A DNA stretch of 40,390 nucleotides from Actinokineospora pegani (GTDB taxonomy: Bacteria > Actinomycetota > Actinomycetes > Mycobacteriales > Pseudonocardiaceae): contig NZ_WHOL01000049.1 in assembly GCF_009745975.1 (NCBI RefSeq), positions 1-40,390 of the forward strand, in the 5' to 3' direction. Each line of letters begins with the position of its first letter. The stretch's first letter is position 1. This document shows positions 33,497-40,390 of this stretch, one piece after another. The notes under the pieces were generated by a model, which ran no database searches, had not been told where the DNA came from, and was given only the letters and a program-made list of their open reading frames with translations. The position numbers and the translations under genes were made by a program.

Positions 33497-33838
33497 GTGA
33501 CCTTGCCGCCGTGGCAAGGCGCGCGGTCCTGCGACTCCTGGCGTCGCGGCATGCATTCCGAGCACGAGGCACTACGCCTGGCCACGGCCCTGCTGGCCGA
33601 TCTGACCGGCGCGGTGGGAACACTGCTGGACGTCCCTGACGCCCAGCAGGGTCCCGCCCGCGTCGACCTGTTCCACGAATTGGTCCGCGCGGCCCGCGGC
33701 GCTTGTTCGGCGCTCTCCACCGGGCGCTGCGACCACGAGTCCTTCGACACCTTCGAGGCGGTTGTGACAGCGATCTCGCTGACACGACCACCCAGCCGCC
33801 GTGTCGCGGACGCGATCCCCTCACCTCTTCTTGACTGA
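33497..33838 (+). CDS. Small hypothetical protein
   Basis: A frame of 113 codons from GTG 33497, or 95 codons from ATG 33551; neither has a good Shine-Dalgarno. Third positions are moderately GC-rich, lower than in neighbours. The predicted protein is helical (HEALRLATALLADLTGAVG, LFHELVRAARGACSAL) with no domain I recognise. It begins 9 bp after the XRE gene, so coupling is possible. Its stop codon (33836-33838) lies inside the first operator of the following hydrolase promoter. It may be real or spurious. Confidence 0.45.
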   Translation: MTLPPWQGARSCDSWRRGMHSEHEALRLATALLADLTGAVGTLLDVPDAQQGPARVDLFHELVRAARGACSALSTGRCDHESFDTFEAVVTAISLTRPPSRRVADAIPSPLLD

Positions 33839-33883
33839 CGTTCAAGAAACCCTCTACCGTTCTTCTTGAACAGCGATCAAGAC
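33828..33883 (+). promoter_or_regulatory. Promoter with two TCTTGA-N7-TCAAGA operators
   Basis: Operator 1 is at 33828-33848 (TTCTTGA-N7-TTCAAGAA type) and operator 2 at 33863-33883. Each has the half-sites TCTTGA and TCAAGA separated by exactly 7 bp; their centres are 35 bp apart. The candidate promoter TTGACT (33831-33836), 18 bp, TACCGT (33855-33860) places operator 1 over the -35 and operator 2 just downstream of the -10. A TetR gene adjoins the controlled hydrolase. Confidence 0.75.
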
Positions 33884-33898
33884 AGTGTGGAGGCGGCT

Positions 33899-34969
33899 AT
33901 GGGCGGCACGTGGGACCGCGCGGACGTGGACTTCGACTCGGATGGGACGCGGTGCGCCGCTTGGCTCTACCGGCCCGTGGGTGTCGAGGGGCCGGTGCCG
34001 CTGGTGGTCATGGCGCACGGGCTGGGGGCGGTGCGGGAGTGGCGGCTCGACGCGTTCGCTGAGCGGTTCGCGGAGCAGGGGTGGGCTGTTCTGGTCTTCG
34101 ACTACCGCTACCTCGGCGCCAGTGGTGGCGAGCCTCGGCAGATGCTCGACATCGGCGCGCAGCTCGCGGACTGGCGGGCGGCGTTGGCGTTCGGGCGGTC
34201 GCTGCCCGGGGTCGACTCCGCGCGGATCGCCGTCTGGGGCACCTCTTTCGGCGGCGGGCACGCCCTCTCCACCGCCGCCCAGGACCACGGTGTGGCGGCG
34301 GTGGTGGCGCAGTGCCCGTTCACCAGCGGCCCGGCGTCCCTGCTCTCCCGCATCCGCAGCGGCCCGGTGAGCGCGCTCTGGTTGGGGGTGGCCGCCGTCG
34401 TTGACGCCGTGCGGGCGCGGTTCGGTGCGCGTCCGCTGCTGATGCCCATGGCGGGGGTGTGGTGGATGCCCGCGTTCCTGGTGGCGCGCGGGGCGATGGC
34501 GGGGGCCGCGCGGCTGGTGCCGGAGGGAACCGTCCTCTCGCGACGCACCAGTGCGGCCGTTCGCAGGCTGGGGCCGCTGCGGCGCGCGCTGCCACCGGGA
34601 ATGCGGCTCAGCGGGGCCGACGGGTTCGACCCCGCCGCCACCCCGATCGGGCGCGACTCGATCTGGGGCGTCCTCAACGGTCCCGGGGGCAGCTTCGCCG
34701 CGGCCAACGCCCTCGCCGCCCGGCTCGTCCTGCGGCTGCCGTTCTACCGGCCCGGCGCCGACCTCGGCCGGATCACCGCTCCGGTGCTCCTGAGCGTGTG
34801 CGACCGCGACTCCGCCGCTCCCGCCGCCGCCACCCGCCGCTACGCCGAGGGACACGCCCACGTCCAGGTGCGGCGCTACGACCTGGACCACTTCGACATC
34901 TACATCGGCGAGGCGTTCGAGCAGGCCGTGGCCGACCAGACAGAGTTCCTCGCTAAGAGCTTCGCCTGA
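33899..34969 (+). CDS. Alpha/beta hydrolase
   Basis: 356 residues. Catalytic triad by motif: nucleophile S116 in WGTSFGGGHAL, acid D302 in VCDRDSAAP, and H331 in YDLDHFDIYIG. The oxyanion region is VMAHGLGAVREW. The long insertion between strand 6 and the acid (about 160-280) forms a helical lid. It resembles the DLH/BAAT-type soluble esterase group; substrate unknown. ATG at 33899 follows GGAGG (33889-33893) at 5 nt; the in-frame TTG at 33866 is rejected because it lies inside operator 2. The two operators upstream and the adjoining TetR gene indicate repression relieved by a ligand, possibly the enzyme's substrate. Confidence 0.88.
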   Translation: MGGTWDRADVDFDSDGTRCAAWLYRPVGVEGPVPLVVMAHGLGAVREWRLDAFAERFAEQGWAVLVFDYRYLGASGGEPRQMLDIGAQLADWRAALAFGRSLPGVDSARIAVWGTSFGGGHALSTAAQDHGVAAVVAQCPFTSGPASLLSRIRSGPVSALWLGVAAVVDAVRARFGARPLLMPMAGVWWMPAFLVARGAMAGAARLVPEGTVLSRRTSAAVRRLGPLRRALPPGMRLSGADGFDPAATPIGRDSIWGVLNGPGGSFAAANALAARLVLRLPFYRPGADLGRITAPVLLSVCDRDSAAPAAATRRYAEGHAHVQVRRYDLDHFDIYIGEAFEQAVADQTEFLAKSFA

Positions 34970-35519
34970 CCCCCGCGAGACTCTCCGCGCTCTGGACGTA
35001 TGCAGCGACCACACCCCGCCGCTGCTCCGCGTCCGGGGTGTGCGTCAGCAGCCCCTCGATCGTGAAGACCCCGATGCGCACCACTGGGTCCAGCCGCTCC
35101 TCCGGCACACCGAGCTCGGCGAGCCGCGCGCGCAGCAACGCCTCACTGCCCGCGTGGAACCCGTCGTGCCACTCGCGGACGCGGTCCGAGTACGCCACCC
35201 TCGCGTGCACCGAGGCCACCAACCGGTTGACCTGGTCCAGCTCCGACACGATGTCCAGCAGCTGGTCGGCAAGCGGCTTCTGACCCTCGCTCAGGGCCCG
35301 TGTGCTCGCCTCGGCCAAGACCTGGTCCAAGACGGCGATGAACAGGTCGTCCTTGCCGGGGAAGTACCAGTAGATCGTGTTGGCGGCGACGCCGGAGTCG
35401 GCGGCGATGCGCTGCATGGACACCGCCTCGTAGCCGCGGGCCGCGAACAGCGCGCGGGCGGCGGTGACGATCTCGCCGCGCTTCTCGTCGCTGTCGCGGG
35501 GCCTGCGGTTGCGGGGCAC
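34953..35519 (-). CDS. TetR-family transcriptional repressor
   Basis: 188 residues. The N-terminal TetR DNA-binding domain covers about 12-60 (EIVTAARALFAARGYEAVSM, RIAADSGVAANTIYWYFPGK). The helical ligand-binding domain has SELDQVNRLVASVHARVAYSDRVREWHDGF. GTG at 35519 overlaps the recG stop by one base (TAGTG) and follows GGAGAAGG. Its 3' end overlaps the convergent alpha/beta hydrolase gene by 17 bp. The paired operators at 33828-33883 before that hydrolase are the likely binding sites; none is seen before recG, with which it is probably co-transcribed. Confidence 0.9.
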   Translation of the reverse strand: MPRNRRPRDSDEKRGEIVTAARALFAARGYEAVSMQRIAADSGVAANTIYWYFPGKDDLFIAVLDQVLAEASTRALSEGQKPLADQLLDIVSELDQVNRLVASVHARVAYSDRVREWHDGFHAGSEALLRARLAELGVPEERLDPVVRIGVFTIEGLLTHTPDAEQRRGVVAAYVQSAESLAGVRRSS

Positions 35520-37690
35520 TACGCCTTCTCCAGGTACTCGGCCTTGTCCTCGCGGACGACCTGGGCGACCATGCCCGCCAGGCCGGGGTAGGCGTCCAGG
35601 TCCGGGTCCTCGCCGATCAGCGCCTGGGCCACCACCCGCGCGTCGGCGATGATCGCCTCGTCGCGCAGCAGCGACAGCATCTTCAGGCCGGACTTGGCGC
35701 CGGACTGCGACGAGCCGAGGATGTCGCCCTCGCGGCGCAGTTCCAAGTCGAGCCGGGCCAGCTCGAAACCGTCCAATGTGGAGGAGACGGCGTCGAGCCG
35801 CTCTCTGGTCGAGGTGCCGCCGGGGACCTCGGTGACCAGCAGGCACACGCCCGGCGCCGATCCCCGGCCCACCCGGCCGCGGAGCTGGTGGAGCTGGCTG
35901 ACGCCGAAGCGGTCCGCGTCGAGGATGACCATGGCGGTGGCGTTGGGGACGTTCACGCCGACCTCGACGACCGTGGTGGCCACCAGCACGTCGACCTCGC
36001 CCGCGGCGAACGCGCGCATCACCCGGTCCTTGTCCTCCGGCGCCATCCGCCCGTGCAGGACGTCGACGCGCAGGCCCTTGAGCTCGTCGGCGGCCAGGCC
36101 CGGGGCGACGTCGGCGACCGCGAGCGGGGGGCGGCGGTCGGAGCCGTTGTCCGAGGGCGGGGTGTCCTCGTCGCCGATGCGCGGGCAGACGACGTAGGCC
36201 TGGTGCCCGGACTCGACCTCCTCGCGCACCCGCTGCCACACCCGGCCCAGCCACGCGGGCTTCTCCGCGACCGGCACCACGGTCGTCGAGATCGGCGACC
36301 GGCCGGCGGGCAGCTCGCGCAGCGCCGAGGTCTCCAGGTCGCCGTAGACGGTCATCGCGACCGTGCGCGGGATCGGCGTCGCGGTCATCACCAGCACGTG
36401 CGGGGTCAGCTCGCCCGCCCTGGCGCGCAGGGCGTCGCGCTGCTCGACGCCGAAGCGGTGCTGCTCGTCGACCACGACGAACCCCAGGTCGGCGAAGGCC
36501 ACCTTGTCCTGGATCAGCGCGTGCGTGCCGACGACGATGCCCGCCGCGCCGCTGGCCGCGTCCAACATGGCCTGCCTGCGCTGCGCCGTCGACAGCGAGC
36601 CGGTCAGCAGCGTCAGCGCCGTGGCGTTCTCCGCGCCGCCGAGCTGCCCGCCGCCCGCCAGGTCGCCCAGCATCTCCGCCAGCGACCGGGCGTGCTGGGC
36701 GGCCAGGACCTCGGTCGGGGCCAGCAGCGCGGCCTGCCTGCCGGAGTCGACCACCTGCAGCATCGCCCGCAGTGCCACGATCGTCTTGCCGGAGCCGACC
36801 TCGCCCTGCAGCAGCCGGTTCATCGGCACCGTGCCCGCCAGGTCGGCGGCGACGGCCTCGCCCACCTCGACCTGGCCCGCGGTCAGGGTGAACGGCAGCC
36901 GCCGGTCGAACGCGTCGAGCAGACCGCCGGGCTTGGGCGGGCAGGCGGGCGCGGGCCGCGCGCCCGCCGCCGACCGCCGCTTGGCCAGGGTGAGCTGCAG
37001 CGACAGCGCCTCGTCCCACTTGAGGCGGGTGCGGGCGGTCTCCAGGTCGGCCCACTCCGCCGGGCGGTGGATCGACCGCACCGCGGTGTCGTACGCGGTG
37101 ACGTTCAAGCGCTTGCGCAGCGGCTCGGGGAACGGGTCCTCGATCTCGTCGAGCATCGCCAGCGCCTGCTGCACGCACTGCGCGATCTGCCAGGACTGGA
37201 TCTTCGCCGAGGACGGGTAGACCGGGATCAGCCCGCCCGCGAACTCCTCGACCGGCGGCGCGGCGGCCGGGTCGTCGGGGTCGGCGTCGAGGAGCTGGTA
37301 GTCCGGGTTGGCCAGTTGCAGCTTCTGCCGGAACGCGGTCACCTTGCCCGCGAACAGGGCGCTGGTGCCCGGCTTGAGCTTGTCCATGTGCCACGGCTGG
37401 TTGAAGAACGCGCACTCCAGCTCGCGCTTGCCGTCGGTCAGCTTGATCTCGACGATGCTGCCGCGCTTGGTGCGCATCTGCCGCCGGTTCACCGACACCA
37501 CCTTGGCCATCACCGTCACGTGCTCGCCGACCTCCAGGCCCGCGATGTCGGTGAGCTGTCCGCGCTCGGCGTAGCGGCGGGGGTAGTGGCGCAGCAGGTC
37601 CCCGGCGCTCTCCAGGCTGAACGCCGAGGCCAGCGCGTCGGCCGACTTCTTGCCCACCACCCGGTCCAGCCGCTCGCCCAGGGCCGTCAT
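35519..37690 (-). CDS. recG: ATP-dependent DNA helicase RecG
   Basis: Branch-migrating helicase that remodels stalled forks and Holliday junctions. 723 residues. N-terminal wedge/OB domain (about 50-150; DIAGLEVGEHVTVMAKVVSV); helicase motif I GEVGSGKTIVALRAML near 295; motif II VVDEQHRFGVEQRD (DEQH box) near 405; later motifs TATPIPRTVAMTVYGDLE, TTVVEVGVNVPNATAMVI and QLRGRVGRGSAPGVC. ATG at 37690 (MTALGERLDRVVG) matches the family N-terminus with GGAGG 10 nt upstream; ATG 37708 would add six residues without a ribosome site. TetR follows with a one-base overlap. Counterpart Rv2973c. Confidence 0.95.
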   Translation of the reverse strand: MTALGERLDRVVGKKSADALASAFSLESAGDLLRHYPRRYAERGQLTDIAGLEVGEHVTVMAKVVSVNRRQMRTKRGSIVEIKLTDGKRELECAFFNQPWHMDKLKPGTSALFAGKVTAFRQKLQLANPDYQLLDADPDDPAAAPPVEEFAGGLIPVYPSSAKIQSWQIAQCVQQALAMLDEIEDPFPEPLRKRLNVTAYDTAVRSIHRPAEWADLETARTRLKWDEALSLQLTLAKRRSAAGARPAPACPPKPGGLLDAFDRRLPFTLTAGQVEVGEAVAADLAGTVPMNRLLQGEVGSGKTIVALRAMLQVVDSGRQAALLAPTEVLAAQHARSLAEMLGDLAGGGQLGGAENATALTLLTGSLSTAQRRQAMLDAASGAAGIVVGTHALIQDKVAFADLGFVVVDEQHRFGVEQRDALRARAGELTPHVLVMTATPIPRTVAMTVYGDLETSALRELPAGRSPISTTVVPVAEKPAWLGRVWQRVREEVESGHQAYVVCPRIGDEDTPPSDNGSDRRPPLAVADVAPGLAADELKGLRVDVLHGRMAPEDKDRVMRAFAAGEVDVLVATTVVEVGVNVPNATAMVILDADRFGVSQLHQLRGRVGRGSAPGVCLLVTEVPGGTSTRERLDAVSSTLDGFELARLDLELRREGDILGSSQSGAKSGLKMLSLLRDEAIIADARVVAQALIGEDPDLDAYPGLAGMVAQVVREDKAEYLEKA

Positions 37691-37711
37691 CGCCGTGTCG
37701 CCTCCCATACC

Positions 37712-37753
37712 CGTGTCGGTGCGCGGCCGATTATGTCGAGCCCGTCCGACACG
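37712..37753 (-). promoter_or_regulatory. recG promoter region flanked by an inverted repeat
   Basis: Minus strand carries CATAAT (37735-37730), a good -10, about 40 bp before the recG ATG. It is enclosed by the inverted repeat CGTGTCGG (37712-37719) and CCGACACG (37746-37753). The repeat could be an operator or a weak terminator of the upstream DAK2 gene. No SOS box (TCGAAC-N4-GTTCGA type) is seen. Confidence 0.4.
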
Positions 37754-37756
37754 CTC

Positions 37757-39454
37757 TCACTCCAGTCCGAGGACCAGCGCCGTGTCGGTCTGCCCGCCCC
37801 GGTAGACGACCAGGCCGGCGTCGGGCCGCTCGGCGCGCAGGTGCGCGGCCAGCGCCTCCTCCAGATCGTCCGGGGCGTCGCGGCCGAGCAGCGCAGTCAC
37901 CAGCTCCCCGCCCGCGGCCAGCATCCGCGCGGCCACCCCGCACGCCGCCCTGGTGACCGTCCCCGGCCCCGGCGGACCCGGCTCGACCAGCACCACCTCG
38001 CCGTCGGCCAGGCCGAGCACGTCGCCCGCGCGGCACGGGCCGATCCAGGTGATCGCGTCCTCCACCGCCACCCGCACCTCCCCGCGCCTGGTCGCCGCCG
38101 CGGCCTCGGTCATGGCCACCACGTCGTCCCCGGCGCGCCTGCGCGGGTCGTGCACGGCGATCGCGGCCAGCGCCTGCACCGGCGACGCGCACGGCACCAC
38201 GACCACGTCCTGCCCGCCCGCGACCGCGCGGATCGCCGCCTCGTCGGCCAGCTCCATCAGCACCGCGTGGCCGGGCAGCACGGTGACGTGCGCGGCCCCG
38301 GTCCCGGTGATCACCTGCAACAGCTCGTACGGGGTCGGCTCATGCCCGTCGTCGACCCGCAGCACCGACACCCCCTCGGCGATGAGCAGCTCGGCCAGGC
38401 CGTCGCCGCGCACCGGGGCCACCACGGCCCGGCCCCTGGTGAACCGCTCGCCGCCGTCCGGGGCGGCGTCGGCGAACCGGGCCACCCTGATCCGCCGCGG
38501 ACCGCCGACCTCGACCCCGGCCTCGATGGCCGCGCCGACGTCGTTGCAGTGCACGTGCACGGTCCACAGCCCGGCGCCGTCCCCGACGACCGACACCGAG
38601 TCGCCCAGCCCCACCAGCACGTCGCGCAGCCGGGTGGCCGCGGCCTCCTCGACCCCGTCGAGCAGGTACATCACCTCGTAGGCGAACAGGTCCGACCCGG
38701 CCTCCCGGTCGGCGACGTGCGGGTTGGCCCGCCTGGGCGCGGTGGTCGGCTCCGGCCGCAGGTCCGGCTCGCGCTCCTCGACCACGGCCAGCAGCGCCTC
38801 CAGCAGCACCACCACCCCGCGCCCGCCCGCGTCGACCACCCCGGCGTCGGCCAGCACCCGCAACTGCCTCGGCGTGTGCTCCAGCGCCGTCACCGCCGCC
38901 CGCACGCTCGCCGCGGCCACCTCGCGCAGCGACCCACCCGCCGCCGCGGCGTCGGCGGCCGCCCGCGCCACGGTGATCATCGTCCCCGGCACCGGCTCGG
39001 CCATGGCCCGCGTGGCCCGCTCCGCGCCGCCGCGCAGGGCCGCCCCCAGCAGCGGCCCGTCGAGGGCGGGTCTGCCGCGCACCGCCTCGGCGAACCCGCG
39101 CAGGAACTGCGACAGGATCACCCCGGAGTTCCCGCGCGCCCCGGTCAGCGCCCCGGCCGCCAACGCCCCGACCGCCCCGCCCGCGTCGGCCCGCTCCGCC
39201 GACGGCGCGCGCAGCAGCGCCTCCAGCGCGGCCCGCGCCGTGCCGAGCAGGTTGGACCCGGTGTCCCCGTCGGCGACGGGGTAGACGTTGATCCGGTCGA
39301 TGTCGGCCCGGTGGGCGTCCAGCGCCCGCACCCCCGCCGCCGCCCAGCGCCGCACCGCCCCCGCGTCGAGTGCCTCCAGCAACCGGGCCTCCAGCCGTCC
39401 GTCCGTGCCAGCGAGGGTAGCCGGGGCACCCGGTTTGGAGCGGCTGACCGGCAC
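37757..39454 (-). CDS. DAK2-domain protein, FakA/YloV-like
   Basis: 565 residues. The N-terminal DAK2 domain (about 25-230) has [17 protein letters not shown] with the metal-binding Asp residues, and [16 protein letters not shown]; a DegV-like/middle and C-terminal region follows ([21 protein letters not shown] at the end). In Firmicutes the homologue FakA is a fatty-acid kinase working with FakB (DegV). The actinobacterial counterpart (Rv2974c) is not well characterised, and no fakB is in this window. GTG at 39454 is used, with no clear ribosome site and a possible AGAGTA -10 directly upstream. Divergent from rpmB; upstream of recG in the same direction with 66 bp between. Confidence 0.88.
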   Translation of the reverse strand: MPVSRSKPGAPATLAGTDGRLEARLLEALDAGAVRRWAAAGVRALDAHRADIDRINVYPVADGDTGSNLLGTARAALEALLRAPSAERADAGGAVGALAAGALTGARGNSGVILSQFLRGFAEAVRGRPALDGPLLGAALRGGAERATRAMAEPVPGTMITVARAAADAAAAGGSLREVAAASVRAAVTALEHTPRQLRVLADAGVVDAGGRGVVVLLEALLAVVEEREPDLRPEPTTAPRRANPHVADREAGSDLFAYEVMYLLDGVEEAAATRLRDVLVGLGDSVSVVGDGAGLWTVHVHCNDVGAAIEAGVEVGGPRRIRVARFADAAPDGGERFTRGRAVVAPVRGDGLAELLIAEGVSVLRVDDGHEPTPYELLQVITGTGAAHVTVLPGHAVLMELADEAAIRAVAGGQDVVVVPCASPVQALAAIAVHDPRRRAGDDVVAMTEAAAATRRGEVRVAVEDAITWIGPCRAGDVLGLADGEVVLVEPGPPGPGTVTRAACGVAARMLAAGGELVTALLGRDAPDDLEEALAAHLRAERPDAGLVVYRGGQTDTALVLGLE

Positions 39455-39464
39455 GGGCTACTCT
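39435..39464 (+). promoter_or_regulatory. Putative rpmB promoter
   Basis: TTGGAG (39435-39440) and TACTCT (39459-39464), 18-bp spacer, lie about 90 bp upstream of rpmB. The -35 falls within the first codons of the divergent DAK2 gene, so the two transcripts would start almost on top of each other. Confidence 0.45.
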
Positions 39465-39554
39465 GTGCAGACGCCTGGGCCCCGCCTGGGTTCTAGTACG
39501 TGCGCCCGCCTGGCCTCACGGCCGTCGGGCACCCGCAACCTGAAGGAGTTCGAC

Positions 39555-39746
39555 GTGGCTGCCGTGTGCGACGTCTGTGGCAAGGGGCCAGGCTTCGGCA
39601 AGTCGGTCTCGCACTCGAACCGCCGAACCAACCGTCGGTGGAACCCGAACATCCAGACCGTGCACGCCAGGCTGGGCATCTCCCAGCGCAAGCGCCTGAA
39701 CGTGTGCACTTCCTGCCTCAAGGCGGGCAAGGTCGTTCGCGGCTGA
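39555..39746 (+). CDS. rpmB: Ribosomal protein bL28, zinc-binding (C+) form
   Basis: 63-residue large-subunit protein. It has two CxxC pairs, VCDVCG at the N-terminus and VCTSCLKAG near the C-terminus, making it the zinc-binding version; many actinobacteria carry a second, cysteine-free copy induced by zinc starvation. The body [20 protein letters not shown] is typical of bL28. GTG at 39555 follows AAGGAG (39543-39548) at 6 nt. I see no Zur-like palindrome upstream, consistent with constitutive expression. A very strong terminator begins 21 bp after the stop. Confidence 0.95.
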   Translation: MAAVCDVCGKGPGFGKSVSHSNRRTNRRWNPNIQTVHARLGISQRKRLNVCTSCLKAGKVVRG

Positions 39747-39767
39747 GTCGAGCCCCAGACAAACAAT

Positions 39768-39806
39768 CCGAACCGGCGCCAGTGCCCCGCACTGGCGCCG
39801 GTTCGG
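39768..39806 (+). terminator. Strong hairpin terminator after rpmB
   Basis: Perfect 18-bp stem: CCGAACCGGCGCCAGTGC (39768-39785) with 39789-39806, loop CCC, followed by CGTTTCCC. Confidence 0.9.
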
Positions 39807-40390
39807 CGTTTCCCGGGTGTTCGCGGCCGGCAGAGGTCATCTCTCCGGTGCCGGTCACCCGCTTTGGTGGTCTCGTCCCCGCAGGAACCTGACCCGCTGG
39901 TGCGGGTCGGCCTGCGGGCGTCGCCGATTCGGCTGCGTTCACGGCCTGGTGCCGCGGGGCGGGCACGATGAGGTGCTGGACGTCGACGTGCGGCGCAGGC
40001 CTGATCTGTGGCCTTGTCGGGCCGGGGTGAGTCAGTGGGTGGTGCCAGTTCGGCTGCGCTTGACCACCGCCCGCGCAGGCTGAGGGGGCCTGAAGGCGCC
40101 GATTCGGCCTGTGCTCGGACCGCCGTCCCGGGAGGGGGCTCGCGCCTGGTGTCGCGGAGCGGGCACGCTGAAGGCCCCCGGTGGTGGTGCTTGCTGGTCG
40201 TCGCTGCGCGGTGCTGGCTCGTTCAGCGCGTTGTCGGGCTGTGGTGGGCAGACGGTGGGTGGTGCTGGTTTGGCTGTGTTCGGATCACCGTTCTCGCAGG
40301 GTGTGGGTAGTCGTCCACGGTGGGTGGAGGTTCGGTGGTGCTGACTCGGTCTGCGGTGTTGTCGGATGGGTGGCAGCCAGTGGGTGGTGC
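39807..40390. repeat. Gene-free tail with degenerate interspersed repeats
   Basis: No frame has convincing start, ribosome site and codon use. Two repeat types are visible. Type 1, GTGGGTGGTGC-(CA/TG)-GTTYGGCTG..., occurs at about 40033 and 40254, with weaker or cut-off copies near 40336 and 40374-40390. Type 2, GGCCTGGTGCCGCGG..GCGGGCACG, is at 39943-39976 and 40143-40175, 200 bp apart. The array continues past the window edge. A minus-strand frame is open from about 40284 to 39718 but is low-complexity and reads through the rpmB terminator. Confidence 0.55.

Noticed and set aside
33866-33898. TTG at 33866 as the hydrolase start
   Set aside because: It lies inside operator 2 and lacks a ribosome site; ATG 33899 has GGAGG at 5 nt and fits the family N-terminus.
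37691-37756. SOS (LexA) box controlling recG
   Set aside because: No TCGAAC-N4-GTTCGA-like sequence is present; only an unrelated 8-bp inverted repeat surrounds the -10.
39718-40284. Minus-strand low-complexity frame in the tail as a gene
   Set aside because: It runs antisense through the rpmB terminator and rpmB end, has no start with a ribosome site, and codes only Pro/Ala/Arg-rich sequence. A stop lies at about 40285-40287, so it does not continue a gene from beyond the window.

Overview
The window is a high-GC actinobacterial chromosome segment. Codon third positions are almost all G/C, GTG and TTG starts are frequent, and many genes look leaderless. Gene order largely follows the Mycobacterium tuberculosis stretch Rv2996c-Rv2973c (serA, leuB, FAH-family gene, gltX, IclR regulator, leuCD, hupB, mutT1, ppk, cofC/fbiD, gpsA, ddl, DUF3515, thiL, ung, recG, DAK2 gene, rpmB). 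Together with a citramalate synthase, a MocR regulator and a sigK/rskA pair inserted in this backbone, this suggests a Pseudonocardiales-type organism (Saccharothrix/Actinokineospora/Lentzea-like). The genus is inference.

Region by region. 1-1692: 3' part of a gene for a Pro/Gly/Gln-rich protein built of 36-residue repeats. 1.7-6.6 kb: serA, leuB and a citramalate-synthase-type gene (cimA), the last preceded by what looks like a complete transcription attenuator with a leaderless leader peptide. 6.6-12.2 kb: a lipoprotein, an FAH-family hydrolase, a divergent flavin monooxygenase with a 24-bp palindromic operator, gltX, a HAD phosphatase, then tRNA-Gln(CTG) and tRNA-Glu(CTC). 12.6-16.5 kb: the IclR regulator ndgR divergent from leuCD, then hupB with a long Lys/Ala/Thr tail. 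16.8-20.6 kb (minus strand): cofC, ppk, mutT1. 20.7-23.5 kb: plsC-like acyltransferase, gpsA and a Cys/Met-metabolism PLP enzyme. 23.8-28 kb: an accessory-looking block with rskA-sigK, a cysteine-dioxygenase-like protein, a PNPOx-like protein and a PdxR/MocR regulator. 28-33.5 kb: ddl, DUF3515, a stand-alone Lrp ligand-binding domain, thiL, a GNAT acetyltransferase, ung and an XRE regulator. 33.5-39.7 kb: a TetR-regulated alpha/beta hydrolase, recG, a DAK2/FakA-like gene and rpmB. 39.8 kb to the end: a repeat-rich, apparently non-coding tail.

How it fits together: serA, leuB, cimA, ndgR and leuCD serve serine and branched-chain amino-acid synthesis and carry two separate regulatory devices (attenuator, IclR operator). 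The CGL-like enzyme, the CDO-like protein, the PNPOx-like protein and PdxR form a plausible sulfur/vitamin-B6 set. The rest is housekeeping: translation, cofactor F420, polyphosphate, cell wall, DNA repair.

The most unusual signal is a pair of intergenic elements, 149 and 146 nt, at 12455-12603 and 23577-23722. Both fold into one long hairpin. Their central helix and an asymmetric internal loop are nearly identical, while the outer and apical helices differ in sequence but keep pairing. Both lie at gene 3' ends. They look like members of an unrecognised structured RNA or palindromic repeat family. I recognise no biosynthetic cluster, prophage, CRISPR array or transposase here.
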